Assembly (NCBI RefSeq): GCF_000250655.1
Contig: NC_016935.1
Coordinates: forward strand, 4,296,001-4,360,000
Reading direction: 5' to 3'
Source of the DNA: Paenibacillus mucilaginosus 3016
GTDB lineage: Bacteria; Bacillota; Bacilli; Paenibacillales; NBRC-103111
Length of the DNA: 64,000 nt
A program made the translations under genes and the position numbers. Below the pieces are notes generated by a model that did no database searches, was not told the DNA's origin, and was given only the letters and a program-made list of their open reading frames with translations. Below, in pieces: positions 32,447 to 41,575 of the stretch. Position 1 is the first letter of the stretch, and each line of letters opens with the position of its first letter.

Positions 32447-34023
32447 ACCGATCCTCCCTGCATTTCGATTTGTAAAGGGACGGAGACTCCCCTGTAAGCG
32501 CTTTAAATTTGTGGGTGAAATACTCGGTATCATGGTAACCCAGCATGGGGGCGATTTCGGAAACACGCAGTTCGGTAAGGCGAAGCAGTTTGAGGGCTTC
32601 GCCGATCCGCAGCTTGTGGAGGAATTCGTTGAAGCGCATGCCGGTTTCCCGTTTAAACTGCTGTCCGAAGTAGACGGGACTGAGATGAAAGCGCCGGGCC
32701 ACATCCCGAAGCTGGATTTTCTCGCGGTAGTGCCGCCTCAGGTAGGCGGCCGCCTCTGCTACGACACTGTGCCCGGTCATTGGAGGCCCTTTCCTCACCG
32801 CAAGCCACCCCGCGGTCTTGGTCCACAGCCGCTTCAGACTCTCGCCGTACCATGCTCCCTCATGGCCATCCCATGCGTGCAGCATCTGCCACTGCCAGCC
32901 GTCTTCCTCAGCGGCTGCTCCCCCTGACGAGGCAAACCGGCGGAGCAGCTCCCCGTGCAGATGTCTGGCCGCTGCCTGAACCCAGCATTCCTGCGCACCG
33001 GATCTCTCAAATAGAAGAAGAAGGCTGTCCGCGGCGCGGCTGACCCCTTCCAGGTCCGCCGAGTCCATGGCATGCAGAAGCATCTCTGTACATCTCGTCA
33101 GATCCTCCAGAGGGAAGGAGGGGGCAGGCCAGGTGCTCTTGGTATCGTTGCATGCCCGCTCTGCGGCCGCAGAGCATGGACCGCCGGCGGGTGACCATCG
33201 TCTGTCTGTACAGCTCAGTCAGGCCGGCAAGTCCGGCGGCCGCCATGCTGCAGTAAACTGCAGCATGCTCAAGCTGCTCCGCCAGCACGGAAGCCGTCCC
33301 GGTCAGCCGGGATTCAAACGCATCTCCGCTTGATCCGTCATCCAAGACTAGCAGGCCGGCGCGGCCCGGCGCTTCTTCGAATGCCAACAACTGCAGCCCG
33401 CCTGGGAATTCAGCCCCGGCCATGCGCTGTACGCGGGGGAGAAGCGACATTGCGTCATCCACCCTCCCGGGATCTACCTGAGCAGCTTCAGCGATTACAA
33501 GACCGCATCGAGTCTCTTCCCGGACACCGAGCACCCGGGCGGCTGCTCCGGCAGCCGTTGGTCCCCCCTGTTTCAGCAGGCTGACCACAGCGGCAGCCGC
33601 CGCTGCGGCCCGCTCCCTCTGGGCCGTGTCTTTCTCCAGAAGACGCTTCTCCAGCGGACCGGCCAGCTCAAGCAGCAGCTGGTGAATTTCTTCCGGCACG
33701 AGCGGTTTCAGCACATAACGGTCCACCTGGTAGCGCAGGGCCTGCTGAGCGTAGGTGAATTCCGAATAGGCGCTCACAATGACCGTCATGGTACTGACGC
33801 GCAGCTCATCTCTCATGGCCCGGATCAATCCGAGCCCGTCGAGAACCGGCATCCGGACATCGGTTAAGACGAGATCCGGTTCACTGGCCCGAATCGATGC
33901 GAGGGCCTCTTCCCCGTCCGTCGCGGTTCCGCAAAGCTCGTAGCCGCAGCCCTGCCAATCCACCATGGTTTTCCAGCCTTCGAGCATCAACGGTTCGTCA
34001 TCCACCACCAGAACCTTAAACAT
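32418..34023 (-). pseudogene. YesN-type response regulator split by a one-base frameshift
   Basis: The frame starting MFKVLVVDDEPLMLEGWKTMV encodes a receiver (Asp in PDLVLTDVRMPVLDGLGL, Lys in DRYVLKPLVPEE) and an Ala-rich linker, then runs out at SGGSDEMYRD. The AraC half continues in another frame from about FPLEDLTRCTEMLLHAMDS through IQLRDVARRFHLSPVYFGQQFKRE and LGYHDTEYFTHKFKALTGE. Removing one base from the five-G run at 33120-33124 joins them as HLACPSFPLEDLT, for a total of about 535 residues. If the shift is real, the DNA-binding half is separate and unlikely to be regulated. If it is an assembly error, this is an intact second regulator in the operon. ATG at 34023 follows AGGTG. 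Confidence 0.8.
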
Positions 34024-34073
34024 CCGTTTCACCTGCCTCTTTTTTTATTGCAAGATAGGCTTCTCCTTTGTAC

Positions 34074-35705
34074 TCACAGGGTTATCAGGGCTTCGCGGTA
34101 TTCCTGCGGGGTCATGCCTGTCGCTTTTTTGAAGAAGCGGCTAAAGGAATGCGCCGCCTCATAGCCGACCGATGCGCCCACTTCGCGTATTTTGCGGTCT
34201 CCGTCCCCCAGAAGCTCCTTGGCCTTTCGGATTCGGCACTGCTCGATATAATCCGACAGGTTCATCCCTGTCTCCTGTTTGAATAACCTGGATAAGTAAG
34301 ACGGGTTGAAAAAATGGATTTCCGCCAGCCGAACGAGGGACAGGTCTTCGTGCAAATGCCCGGCAATAAAGCCGCAGATTCTGTCGATGATATGCGTCGT
34401 CCGGTCCCTTTCATCCATCTGCCTCACACTGAATATACGGCCGGCAAGGCTGTATAAATAGTCAAATCCTTCTCTTATGGAGGGGTGCTCGTCGAGACGC
34501 ATCAGTTTGCTGTAATCACCGATTTGACCGTGCAGCCTCCAGCGGTTGATGCAGGAGAGCAGAACGAGGGCGATCGAATAATAGGCCTCGACCGTTTTTT
34601 GTACATCCCCCTTCCTCTGCAGCATGCTGCTTGTCACTTCCTCCAGACATTGGAAGAAATCCTCCGCTCTGCCGGCTTCCAGGTGGGATTCCAGAAGTTC
34701 CGCCTGCAGACCGGTTCGCGATCCCTCTTTGATCGGAACGTGATCCACCTGATCCCGTCGGTCCGTTAAGATCATGGCCACCCCGTCACCGATCTTCATC
34801 TGCTGCAGCTGGCGGAGTCGTTCATACTGCCCGGTGACGGCTCCCCATTCACAGGAGGCACCGCTTAGGGTGAAGGACATCGTGAACCCGAGGGAGGACT
34901 GACAGGCTTCCTGGATCTGCTCAAGCGTTCCCTCCAAGAAACGGATCAAGTGCTCTCCGAACCTCTCTTCCTTTCTCTCAGACATCTGAATGAACCACAG
35001 CATATCCTCATGCTTGTCCAGAATTCCGAGGCTGCGCACATGCTCAGACAGGAAGGAGTTCCAGATGATTCTGGCGGAAGCCAGCATCCCGCTTCTTTCG
35101 GCATACGTGCTCCCTTCGGGATAAGCTAAGCGGCCAAGGGCCAGCACAACGGGTAGATTCGGATCCAGCGGGATGTGAAATGTATCAAAATGGCCGGCCA
35201 GCAGCTCCGGATGCTTAGCAAGGTGGTGGCTTTCCTGCAGAAGGTGGCGGAAGTAGCCTCCTTGCGCCATGAATTCAAACGCATCCCGCTGCTCTTGCGA
35301 GCGCTCGACTAAGGCTTTCATTTGACTGCTTTGTTCCAATTCCAGCATGACCTCTTGAACGGTTTGAATCACTTTGGCGTAACCTTCCGTTTTGAGCAAA
35401 TACCGGACATGGGGCATTTGAATCGCCTGATAGGCATAGTCGAATTCACTGTAGCCGGTGAGGAAGATGATCCTGCACCTTGGCCAATACGATTGGATGG
35501 ACTTGGACAGTTCGAGGCCCGTCATTCCGGGCATACGAATGTCCGTCAATACCAAATCGATACGGGTACGCGACAGCCAGCGCAGTGCTTCTTTGGCCGA
35601 ATAAGCTTTGCAGATATCGAGGTTGTCCGGCATGAGCTGGCGGAACGCCTCATAGAGTCCATCGGTGATGATTTCTTCATCATCCACAATCAGCAGCCGG
35701 TACAT
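34074..35705 (-). CDS. yesN: YesN-type response regulator, AraC output domain
   Basis: This 543-residue protein, MYRLLIVDDEEIITDGLYEAF, has its receiver Asp in IDLVLTDIRMPGMTGLEL and Lys in RYLLKTEGYAK. The AraC domain has LVRLAEIHFFNPSYLSRLFKQETG and VGYEAAHSFSRFFKKATGMTPQEYRE. It is closely paralogous over its whole length to the regulator at 15315-16919, including the unusual EGYAK/EGYPK replacement of the usual KP motif. It overlaps the kinase gene by 26 bases. It is probably the last gene of a lipoprotein-kinase-regulator operon. Confidence 0.9.
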   Translation of the reverse strand: MYRLLIVDDEEIITDGLYEAFRQLMPDNLDICKAYSAKEALRWLSRTRIDLVLTDIRMPGMTGLELSKSIQSYWPRCRIIFLTGYSEFDYAYQAIQMPHVRYLLKTEGYAKVIQTVQEVMLELEQSSQMKALVERSQEQRDAFEFMAQGGYFRHLLQESHHLAKHPELLAGHFDTFHIPLDPNLPVVLALGRLAYPEGSTYAERSGMLASARIIWNSFLSEHVRSLGILDKHEDMLWFIQMSERKEERFGEHLIRFLEGTLEQIQEACQSSLGFTMSFTLSGASCEWGAVTGQYERLRQLQQMKIGDGVAMILTDRRDQVDHVPIKEGSRTGLQAELLESHLEAGRAEDFFQCLEEVTSSMLQRKGDVQKTVEAYYSIALVLLSCINRWRLHGQIGDYSKLMRLDEHPSIREGFDYLYSLAGRIFSVRQMDERDRTTHIIDRICGFIAGHLHEDLSLVRLAEIHFFNPSYLSRLFKQETGMNLSDYIEQCRIRKAKELLGDGDRKIREVGASVGYEAAHSFSRFFKKATGMTPQEYREALITL

Positions 35706-37446
35706 ACGGCCCCTCCTCTCCGTGCATGATCCGAATCTCGACCCGCAAGCCCTTCAAGCCGTTTTGCGACAGAAAGAGGCCGCTGCCTTCTCCGTAAGTC
35801 AGGTGAATCCTCCGGTGAATGTTGATCATACCCGTCATCTCGCTCTCCGACGTATGAACCAGACGCTGCTTCAGGGCCTCGATCTCTGCAGGAGTAATGC
35901 CGTCTCCGTTATCTTCTACAATGATTCTCGCCTCGTTCCCATGCGTCTCAAAGCAAACGCGCAGGAACCCTTCCTCATCCATTTCCTCCAGACCGTGTTC
36001 ATAGGCATTTTCAATAATCGGCTGAAGGATCAGCCTTGGGACACGGATCTGCTCCATGGCTTCCGGCAGCTCATCGAACTGTACACGAATGCGCCGGCTG
36101 AAACGAAACTGCTGAATATCCGTGTACATCCTGGAATGCCTGATCTCTTCCGAGAGCGATACATGGTCTTCCCCATTGCGGGTAATGAAGCGGAAGTACT
36201 CTCCAAGCATATGGGTGAATTGTTCGATTCTCTCGATATCCCCGCTTCGGGAGAGCGAATGGAGAATAAAAAAACTATTGTAGAGAAAATGCGGATTGAT
36301 CTGGGATTGCAATTGCTTCAGCTCCGCCTTCTGCATCATGAGCTTCTGCTTATAATCCTGATCAATCAGCGCCTGCAGCTTCAACAGCATCTGGTTGAAA
36401 CGGTGATACAGATATCCGAATTCATCCTTGGGTTCGTGTTCAATCTGCATATCGAGCTCACCTTCTTCCATTCGTTTGAAGCTTTTCACGAGAATCAGCA
36501 AGGGCTTATGTACATACCTGTACGTGGAAAAGGAATAGATGGCGACCGCCACCAAAGAGGTGAAGACGAACAGCCACGCCCAAGTATAGAACCTGCTGAG
36601 CGGTCTTCTGACGGCTTCTTCCGGCAAATAGGCCGCCGCGGACAATCCCAATGCAGCCGAATATACACGATCAAAGTGATAGTTCTTGCCTTCGGAATGG
36701 ACATAAAACGTATCGGAGCTTGCTGCCCTTGCCTCCCGCAGATAGCTTTGGACCACAGAAGCGGCCTCCTGACCGCTCGTAACTGTGAATCGTGCTCCGT
36801 CCGAGACGAGAAACGAACCGCTTTCCGGATTCATGCGGATTTGAAGCAAGGACTCCCTCAGCTTTTCCATATCCAGTTCAATCTGCACCGCGAACAGGGG
36901 CTCCTCCCCCTTCTTCCCTCTTTGCTTCAACGCACTGAGATGGAGGGAATCCCTCCACCAGATCAGCCGGCTTTCGTTTCTTCCCGGTTGAGAACGAAAC
37001 CAGCCGAATCGCTCCTGATCCAATTCATCCACCGCATGAACCGCAGAGATGGTTTTATTCACGTACGGAATATGCACGGAAATATCTTTGATGTAAGCAC
37101 TGGTATTCTTAACGGAGGTCAGCCGCTGCAGAAGATCATTCAGGCTGGCCCTCCGGTCCACAGGATCCATCCTCTCCCAGGTGACGGTAAGCTTATTCAG
37201 GTCGGGATCTTCCAGAATATCGAACTGCTGGAGCTCCATCCAGCTGAGCTCGCGATTCAAATCCTGCAAATAATGGGAAAGCCGAGTGATGGAGGTTCTG
37301 GATAACTCTTCACTGGCGTTCGTATAGCTCCACTGGTAAAGATATCCCCCCAGCGCTAGAATGGGCGCTATCACGATGACATAAGTGAAGAGCAGCCGGG
37401 CAAAGATGGAGCTGCGCAGGGTTCTTGAGGAAAAAGTAATCAACAA
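35680..37446 (-). CDS. yesM: YesM-type sensor histidine kinase
   Basis: This 588-residue kinase has membrane segments near residues 14-32 and 288-310 flanking a Cache-like sensor. The HAMP linker is followed by QSQINPHFLYNSFFILHSL, IENAYEHGLE and VEDNGDGI. It is clearly paralogous to the kinase at 16912-18669, including matching sensor-domain blocks (SAYIKDISVHIPYVNKTISAVHA against SMYIKNVSVHIATIGRSVSALNG), so the two may sense related ligands. Its gene follows a solute-binding lipoprotein gene by about 57 bases with no permease genes in between. This suggests that the lipoprotein presents sugar to the sensor domain. Confidence 0.9.
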   Translation of the reverse strand: MLITFSSRTLRSSIFARLLFTYVIVIAPILALGGYLYQWSYTNASEELSRTSITRLSHYLQDLNRELSWMELQQFDILEDPDLNKLTVTWERMDPVDRRASLNDLLQRLTSVKNTSAYIKDISVHIPYVNKTISAVHAVDELDQERFGWFRSQPGRNESRLIWWRDSLHLSALKQRGKKGEEPLFAVQIELDMEKLRESLLQIRMNPESGSFLVSDGARFTVTSGQEAASVVQSYLREARAASSDTFYVHSEGKNYHFDRVYSAALGLSAAAYLPEEAVRRPLSRFYTWAWLFVFTSLVAVAIYSFSTYRYVHKPLLILVKSFKRMEEGELDMQIEHEPKDEFGYLYHRFNQMLLKLQALIDQDYKQKLMMQKAELKQLQSQINPHFLYNSFFILHSLSRSGDIERIEQFTHMLGEYFRFITRNGEDHVSLSEEIRHSRMYTDIQQFRFSRRIRVQFDELPEAMEQIRVPRLILQPIIENAYEHGLEEMDEEGFLRVCFETHGNEARIIVEDNGDGITPAEIEALKQRLVHTSESEMTGMINIHRRIHLTYGEGSGLFLSQNGLKGLRVEIRIMHGEEGPYVPAADCG

Positions 37447-37503
37447 AACGCCTCCGTAACCGATTGGGATGCTTCTATATGATGATGTGCGGCAGCTGAC
37501 AGG

Positions 37504-39258
37504 CTAGTCCGTTTCCTTGCGCTCTCTGCCCTTCTCCGCATGCCACCGGTTCACCTCCTCGGTCATCCGGTCTCCGCCCAAGCGATGCCACTCTTCCACG
37601 AACCGGTCAAACTCATCGATCGGCCTGCCGAGAATGATTCGAATAAAAGCCTCATCCTGCAGCTCATTCAGGATCGATTGCCTGTCCATCATCGTATCCG
37701 TCAGGGCCCCGTTAAACCCATCCGGCAGGAGCTGATGATTTTGTTCATACCGGTCTATGATCCCATAAGCACCGTTCGGGCCGTAAATCTTCTCCCATCC
37801 CCAACCGGATTCCTTATCCGGGCCTCCGGACGCGTAGGCGTCCAGACGCTTCTTGATCGCCCTGGCTTCATCTTTCAGGAAGGAGAAGTCTCCTGTGCGG
37901 CGCGCCTTGTCCAGCTGCTGAAAGGCCTCCAGGTTTTTTCTGGCCGGATAGGGAGTGACCGGAGACAGCTGCCATACGGGAAGAGGAGAGATATAGTAGG
38001 ATTCGTACGCTGCCGATGCTCCCCAATTCTTCTCTAAGTGAAGATTGAACAGCTGGACGACGGCTTCGGGGTGCGGCACGTCTTTCCTTACCGCATAGAA
38101 CTGCCATGTGCTGAATCGGAGTGGAACTTGTGGCGGCTCTCCGGACCCCGACACGAGGGGAAAAGCCTGCCACTCTGCGGAAGGGTCGATACCGCGGCTC
38201 CCCTGCACTGCAAACGAACTCCACTGCTCCCCATACAGCATGCCGATCTTGCCGGCTGCGACCTGCTTCCCCACTTTGGTACTATCCTTCATTCCGAATT
38301 CGCTGTCGATTTGCCCGCTCCGGTACATATTCTGGAGCTCTTGAAGCGCGGTTTTCACCTCGGGCTGAATGCCGCCATATTCAAGCTCACCGAATGAATT
38401 CGTCACCCACAGATTCGGAAACGCCCCATAGCCGGCCATGAAGCCTGCGACTCCCATAGCGGGATCCCATAGATTCCGGGTCACCGCAAGTCCATAGGTA
38501 TCCGGCCGTCCATTCCGGTCCGGATCTCCCGTTGTAAACGCTTTAGAAATAGCGAGTACGTCATCGATCGTTTGCGGCGGCTGCAGCCCAAGCCTGTTCA
38601 GCCAATCCGTGCGGATCCAGATCAGCAGGGCTCGGTCGATAGAGGAGTTCGTCTCTGGAATCGCCATTAATCTGCCATCGATCGTTGCCGCATCGAAGGG
38701 GCCGGTCCCCTCCTGGCTCAGGATATCTTTGGTGAGCGGAGAAGCATATCGCTCATATACCTGGGACAGCTCTTGAATTAAACCCTTATTCGTAAGCAGC
38801 CTCAGCTGCTGCGCATTCACCTTGACCACATCCGGAATATTCCCGGACGCAACAGCCACGCCGAGCTTCTTCTGATACAGATCGCCTTTGGCCGTCCAAT
38901 CGTACTTTACTTTAATCCCCAGCTCCTGCTCATAGATCCGGGTCCACCGGTTATCTCCCAGCGTCTCGCCCGGCAGTTGACGGAGCAGCTCTTCCAAGCC
39001 GTCATTCTCGGCTCCCACAAAGGAGATTTCAACCGCCCTATGGGATCGGGCTGCTGATTCCACGCCTTCAGGCTTCGCCCTGTACATTCGGCTCGTCTCC
39101 GCGCCGCTGCCGCCATCGCATGCGGACAGGATAAGAATGGATAGCATAGCCGTAAGTATACCATGACCGATGGTCCTTGCTGGCTTCTGCAAATGACATG
39201 CCCCCATTTCCCCTCGTGTTGTATGCTGCCACCCGCCCGTTCCTTTTTTCATTTTCAT
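37504..39258 (-). CDS. LplA-type sugar-binding lipoprotein without permease partners
   Basis: This lipoprotein has up to 584 residues, with lipobox LILSAC. Solute-binding blocks include GDNRWTRIYEQELGIKVKYDWTAKG, LAISKAFTTGDPDRNGRPDTYGL and AGKIGMLYGEQWSSF. It is paralogous to the lipoprotein at 20641-22350. The start is uncertain: the ATG at 39258 has a poor site, while the ATG at 39207 (MGACHLQKPARTIGHG) follows AGGGGAA and also yields a normal lipoprotein signal. Kinase and regulator genes follow directly, and importer genes are absent. Either it shares permeases encoded elsewhere or it works as the ligand-binding subunit of a sensor. Confidence 0.85.
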   Translation of the reverse strand: MKMKKGTGGWQHTTRGEMGACHLQKPARTIGHGILTAMLSILILSACDGGSGAETSRMYRAKPEGVESAARSHRAVEISFVGAENDGLEELLRQLPGETLGDNRWTRIYEQELGIKVKYDWTAKGDLYQKKLGVAVASGNIPDVVKVNAQQLRLLTNKGLIQELSQVYERYASPLTKDILSQEGTGPFDAATIDGRLMAIPETNSSIDRALLIWIRTDWLNRLGLQPPQTIDDVLAISKAFTTGDPDRNGRPDTYGLAVTRNLWDPAMGVAGFMAGYGAFPNLWVTNSFGELEYGGIQPEVKTALQELQNMYRSGQIDSEFGMKDSTKVGKQVAAGKIGMLYGEQWSSFAVQGSRGIDPSAEWQAFPLVSGSGEPPQVPLRFSTWQFYAVRKDVPHPEAVVQLFNLHLEKNWGASAAYESYYISPLPVWQLSPVTPYPARKNLEAFQQLDKARRTGDFSFLKDEARAIKKRLDAYASGGPDKESGWGWEKIYGPNGAYGIIDRYEQNHQLLPDGFNGALTDTMMDRQSILNELQDEAFIRIILGRPIDEFDRFVEEWHRLGGDRMTEEVNRWHAEKGRERKETD

Positions 39259-39422
39259 TATCCAAGCTTACGGAAGGGAAGACAATACACATTTCTTTAT
39301 TTCCTTACCCATTCTTTACTAAAAATTCAAAATAACTGTACACCGGCAGGGAATGTGATATGATTCGTTGCGTTAGAAATCAGCATCCGCAGCGAATCGG
39401 CTGCATTTGCGGCCCGTGAAGT

Positions 39423-39436
39423 TGAGAGCGGTTTCA
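39423..39436 (+). promoter_or_regulatory. cre (CcpA) box upstream of the GH43 gene
   Basis: tgagagcggtttca matches TGWNANCGNTNNCA at every fixed position. It lies about 110 bases upstream of the GH43 ATG and about 60 bases after a TATGAT (39359-39364) that could be a -10. That placement is consistent with roadblock repression by CcpA during growth on glucose. Confidence 0.7.
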
Positions 39437-39475
39437 GTTTGGCCGCAAGCCGCCGTACTTGTTGAAAGGAGGTGT

Positions 39476-39514
39476 ATGCAAGCTAACCAAGCAGAGGCTA
39501 GTCGGTTTCGATGA
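39476..39514 (+). CDS. Possible 12-codon leader peptide upstream of GH43 gene
   Basis: AAAGGAGGTGT stands immediately before an ATG that opens MQANQAEASRFR and a stop. The stop overlaps an in-frame upstream ATG of the GH43 reading frame as ATGA. The ribosome site is strong but very close (3 bases) to the ATG, so translation is uncertain. It could be a coupling leader, or the site could simply be a relic. Confidence 0.25.
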   Translation: MQANQAEASRFR

Positions 39515-39543
39515 AAATATCAAAAAATGGAGGTAATAGGTTG

Positions 39544-41439
39544 ATGATCAGGAAGCTGACCGTTTTGTTATGGGTTCTCACCTTACTATTGAGCGGGCTG
39601 CCGGGATTGTCTGTTCATGCGGCTAACAGCCCTCTCGCTAAAATTCCGGGCAATTCCAATCCCCTGATGGACCATAAATTAGGGGCCGATCCGTTTGCAC
39701 TGGTCTATAAAGGCAGAGTCTATGTCTATATGTCCAGCGACGAGTATGTATACAACAGTGACGGAACGGTCAAAGAAAATGATTTCAGCCCGCTGAATAA
39801 AATTCAGGTCATCTCTTCCGCCGATATGGTGAACTGGACCGACCACGGAGCCATTCCAGTCGCAGGATACAACAATGCAAATAACGGAAGCGGCATTGCC
39901 AAGTGGGCCTCCCTCTCCTGGGCACCGTCAGCGGCATACAAAACGATCAACGGGAAGGATAAATTTTTCCTGTATTTCGCCAATGGTGCATCCGGCATCG
40001 GCGTGCTGACTGCGGACTCACCCATCGGACCTTGGACCGACCCGCTCGGTAAAGCTCTGGTTACTCAAAGTACACCGGGCATGTCCGGCGTTACCTGGCT
40101 TTTTGACCCGGCCGTACTGGTGGATGATGACGGTACAGGATATCTGTACAGCGGCGGAGGCATACCCAATACCTCGGACCCGGCCTCTGTCGCCAATCCC
40201 AAGACGGCCCGGGTGCTAAAACTGGGAGCGGATATGACCAGTGTTGCCGGAAGTGCGGTAACCATCGATGCCCCTTACATGTTCGAAGATTCGGGAATTC
40301 ATAAGTACAACGGCAAATATTATTATTCGTACTGCATCAATTTCTCCGGAACCCACCCGCCCGATTATCCGGCAGGCGAGATCGGCTACATGGTGAGCAG
40401 CAGTCCAATGGGGCCGTTTACTTACAAAGGGCATTTTCTGAAAAATCCATATACCTTCTTCGGCGTTGGCGGAAACAACCATCATGCCGTATTCAACTTC
40501 AATAATCAGTGGTATGTTGTCTACCATGCCCAAACGGTCAGCAAGGCGCAGCTGGGAGAAGGAAAAGGCTACCGTTCTCCGCATATCAATAAGCTTGTGC
40601 ATAATGCGGATGGAACCATCCAGGAGGTCCAGGGCAATATGGCAGGCGTCCCCCAAACCGCCAACCTGAATCCATACACCAGGGTCGAAGCGGAAACGAT
40701 CGGGTGGCAGGCAGGCATTGCAACGGAAAAAAGTCAAGCAGCCGGCGGCCCTGTTGCTAATCTCAATGTGACGAATATTCATAATGGAGACTGGATCGCT
40801 GTAGGCAGCGCTGACTTTGGTACCGGAGGCGCCAAGACGGTTAAGGCCAATGTAGCCTCTACTGTAGGCGGAAAGATCGAAGTGCGTCTGGACAGCGCAG
40901 CCGGGCCGCTGGTCGGCACGCTGAACGTCAGCCCAACGGGCGGAGCGCAGGTCTGGAAGGAGATCGAAACCGGCGTAAGCGGTGCCGCGGGTGTTCACAA
41001 GGTATTCTTTGTTTTTACCGGATCCGGGACCGGCAGCTTATTCAATATGGATTACTGGCAGTTTACTCCGAATACGTCCGGAACAAAGGTTGAGGCGGAG
41101 ACGATGACCCTGGGCGGTACCTACGCCGGTAAGGTCAATTCTCCTTTCTCGGGAGTCGTTCTATACGCCAATCAGGATTCTGCCGCGTACACGCAGTATT
41201 TTGCCAACTCCACCCACAGCATTTCAGTACGGGGGGCCTCGAGCAGCTCCGCAACCGCGAGAGTAGACCTTCTCATCGGAGGTACGGCCGTCGGCTCCTT
41301 TTATTTTACCGGAACTGCGCCGACGGTTCAGACCTTGTCCGGCATCTCCCATGCCACTGGAAATCAAGAGGTGAAGCTGGTCCTCACCACCGATAACGGC
41401 ACATGGGATGCCTATGTGGATTATATAGAATTTCAATAA
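39544..41439 (+). CDS. Secreted GH43 arabinoxylan hydrolase with CBM6 and CBM36
   Basis: This enzyme of about 631 residues has a Sec signal peptide (IRKLTVLLWVLTLLLSGLPG, cleavage near VHA-ANS). The GH43 five-bladed propeller (about residues 32-375) shows the base Asp in DHKLGADPFALVY, the middle Asp in TWLFDPAVLVDDDG and the acid Glu in APYMFEDSGIHKYNG. A CBM6 (about 390-520) and a C-terminal CBM36 (about 523-630, starting KVEAETMTLGGTYAGK) both bind xylan. The propeller resembles B. subtilis XynD (arabinoxylan arabinofuranohydrolase) more than beta-xylosidases. The start is the ATG 9 bases after GGAGGT. The gene is divergent from the lipoprotein-kinase-regulator operon and carries its own cre box. 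Confidence 0.9.
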   Translation: MIRKLTVLLWVLTLLLSGLPGLSVHAANSPLAKIPGNSNPLMDHKLGADPFALVYKGRVYVYMSSDEYVYNSDGTVKENDFSPLNKIQVISSADMVNWTDHGAIPVAGYNNANNGSGIAKWASLSWAPSAAYKTINGKDKFFLYFANGASGIGVLTADSPIGPWTDPLGKALVTQSTPGMSGVTWLFDPAVLVDDDGTGYLYSGGGIPNTSDPASVANPKTARVLKLGADMTSVAGSAVTIDAPYMFEDSGIHKYNGKYYYSYCINFSGTHPPDYPAGEIGYMVSSSPMGPFTYKGHFLKNPYTFFGVGGNNHHAVFNFNNQWYVVYHAQTVSKAQLGEGKGYRSPHINKLVHNADGTIQEVQGNMAGVPQTANLNPYTRVEAETIGWQAGIATEKSQAAGGPVANLNVTNIHNGDWIAVGSADFGTGGAKTVKANVASTVGGKIEVRLDSAAGPLVGTLNVSPTGGAQVWKEIETGVSGAAGVHKVFFVFTGSGTGSLFNMDYWQFTPNTSGTKVEAETMTLGGTYAGKVNSPFSGVVLYANQDSAAYTQYFANSTHSISVRGASSSSATARVDLLIGGTAVGSFYFTGTAPTVQTLSGISHATGNQEVKLVLTTDNGTWDAYVDYIEFQ

Positions 41440-41534
41440 TACGTGCAGATTCATCAGTCCGTCGAGGGCTTCTGGAGACGGTTACAATCCTTTATATCCA
41501 TATTAGGCGCTCTCTTCAGGTCTATAGAATATAC

Positions 41535-41562
41535 AAAAACAGCGGAGTTTGCCGCTGTTTTT
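41535..41562 (+). terminator. Intrinsic terminator of the GH43 gene
   Basis: aaaaacagcgg (41535-41545) pairs with ccgctgttttt (41552-41562), followed by GTTTTT. It lies about 95 bases past the GH43 stop. Confidence 0.85.
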
Positions 41563-41575
41563 GTTTTTAGGAAAA

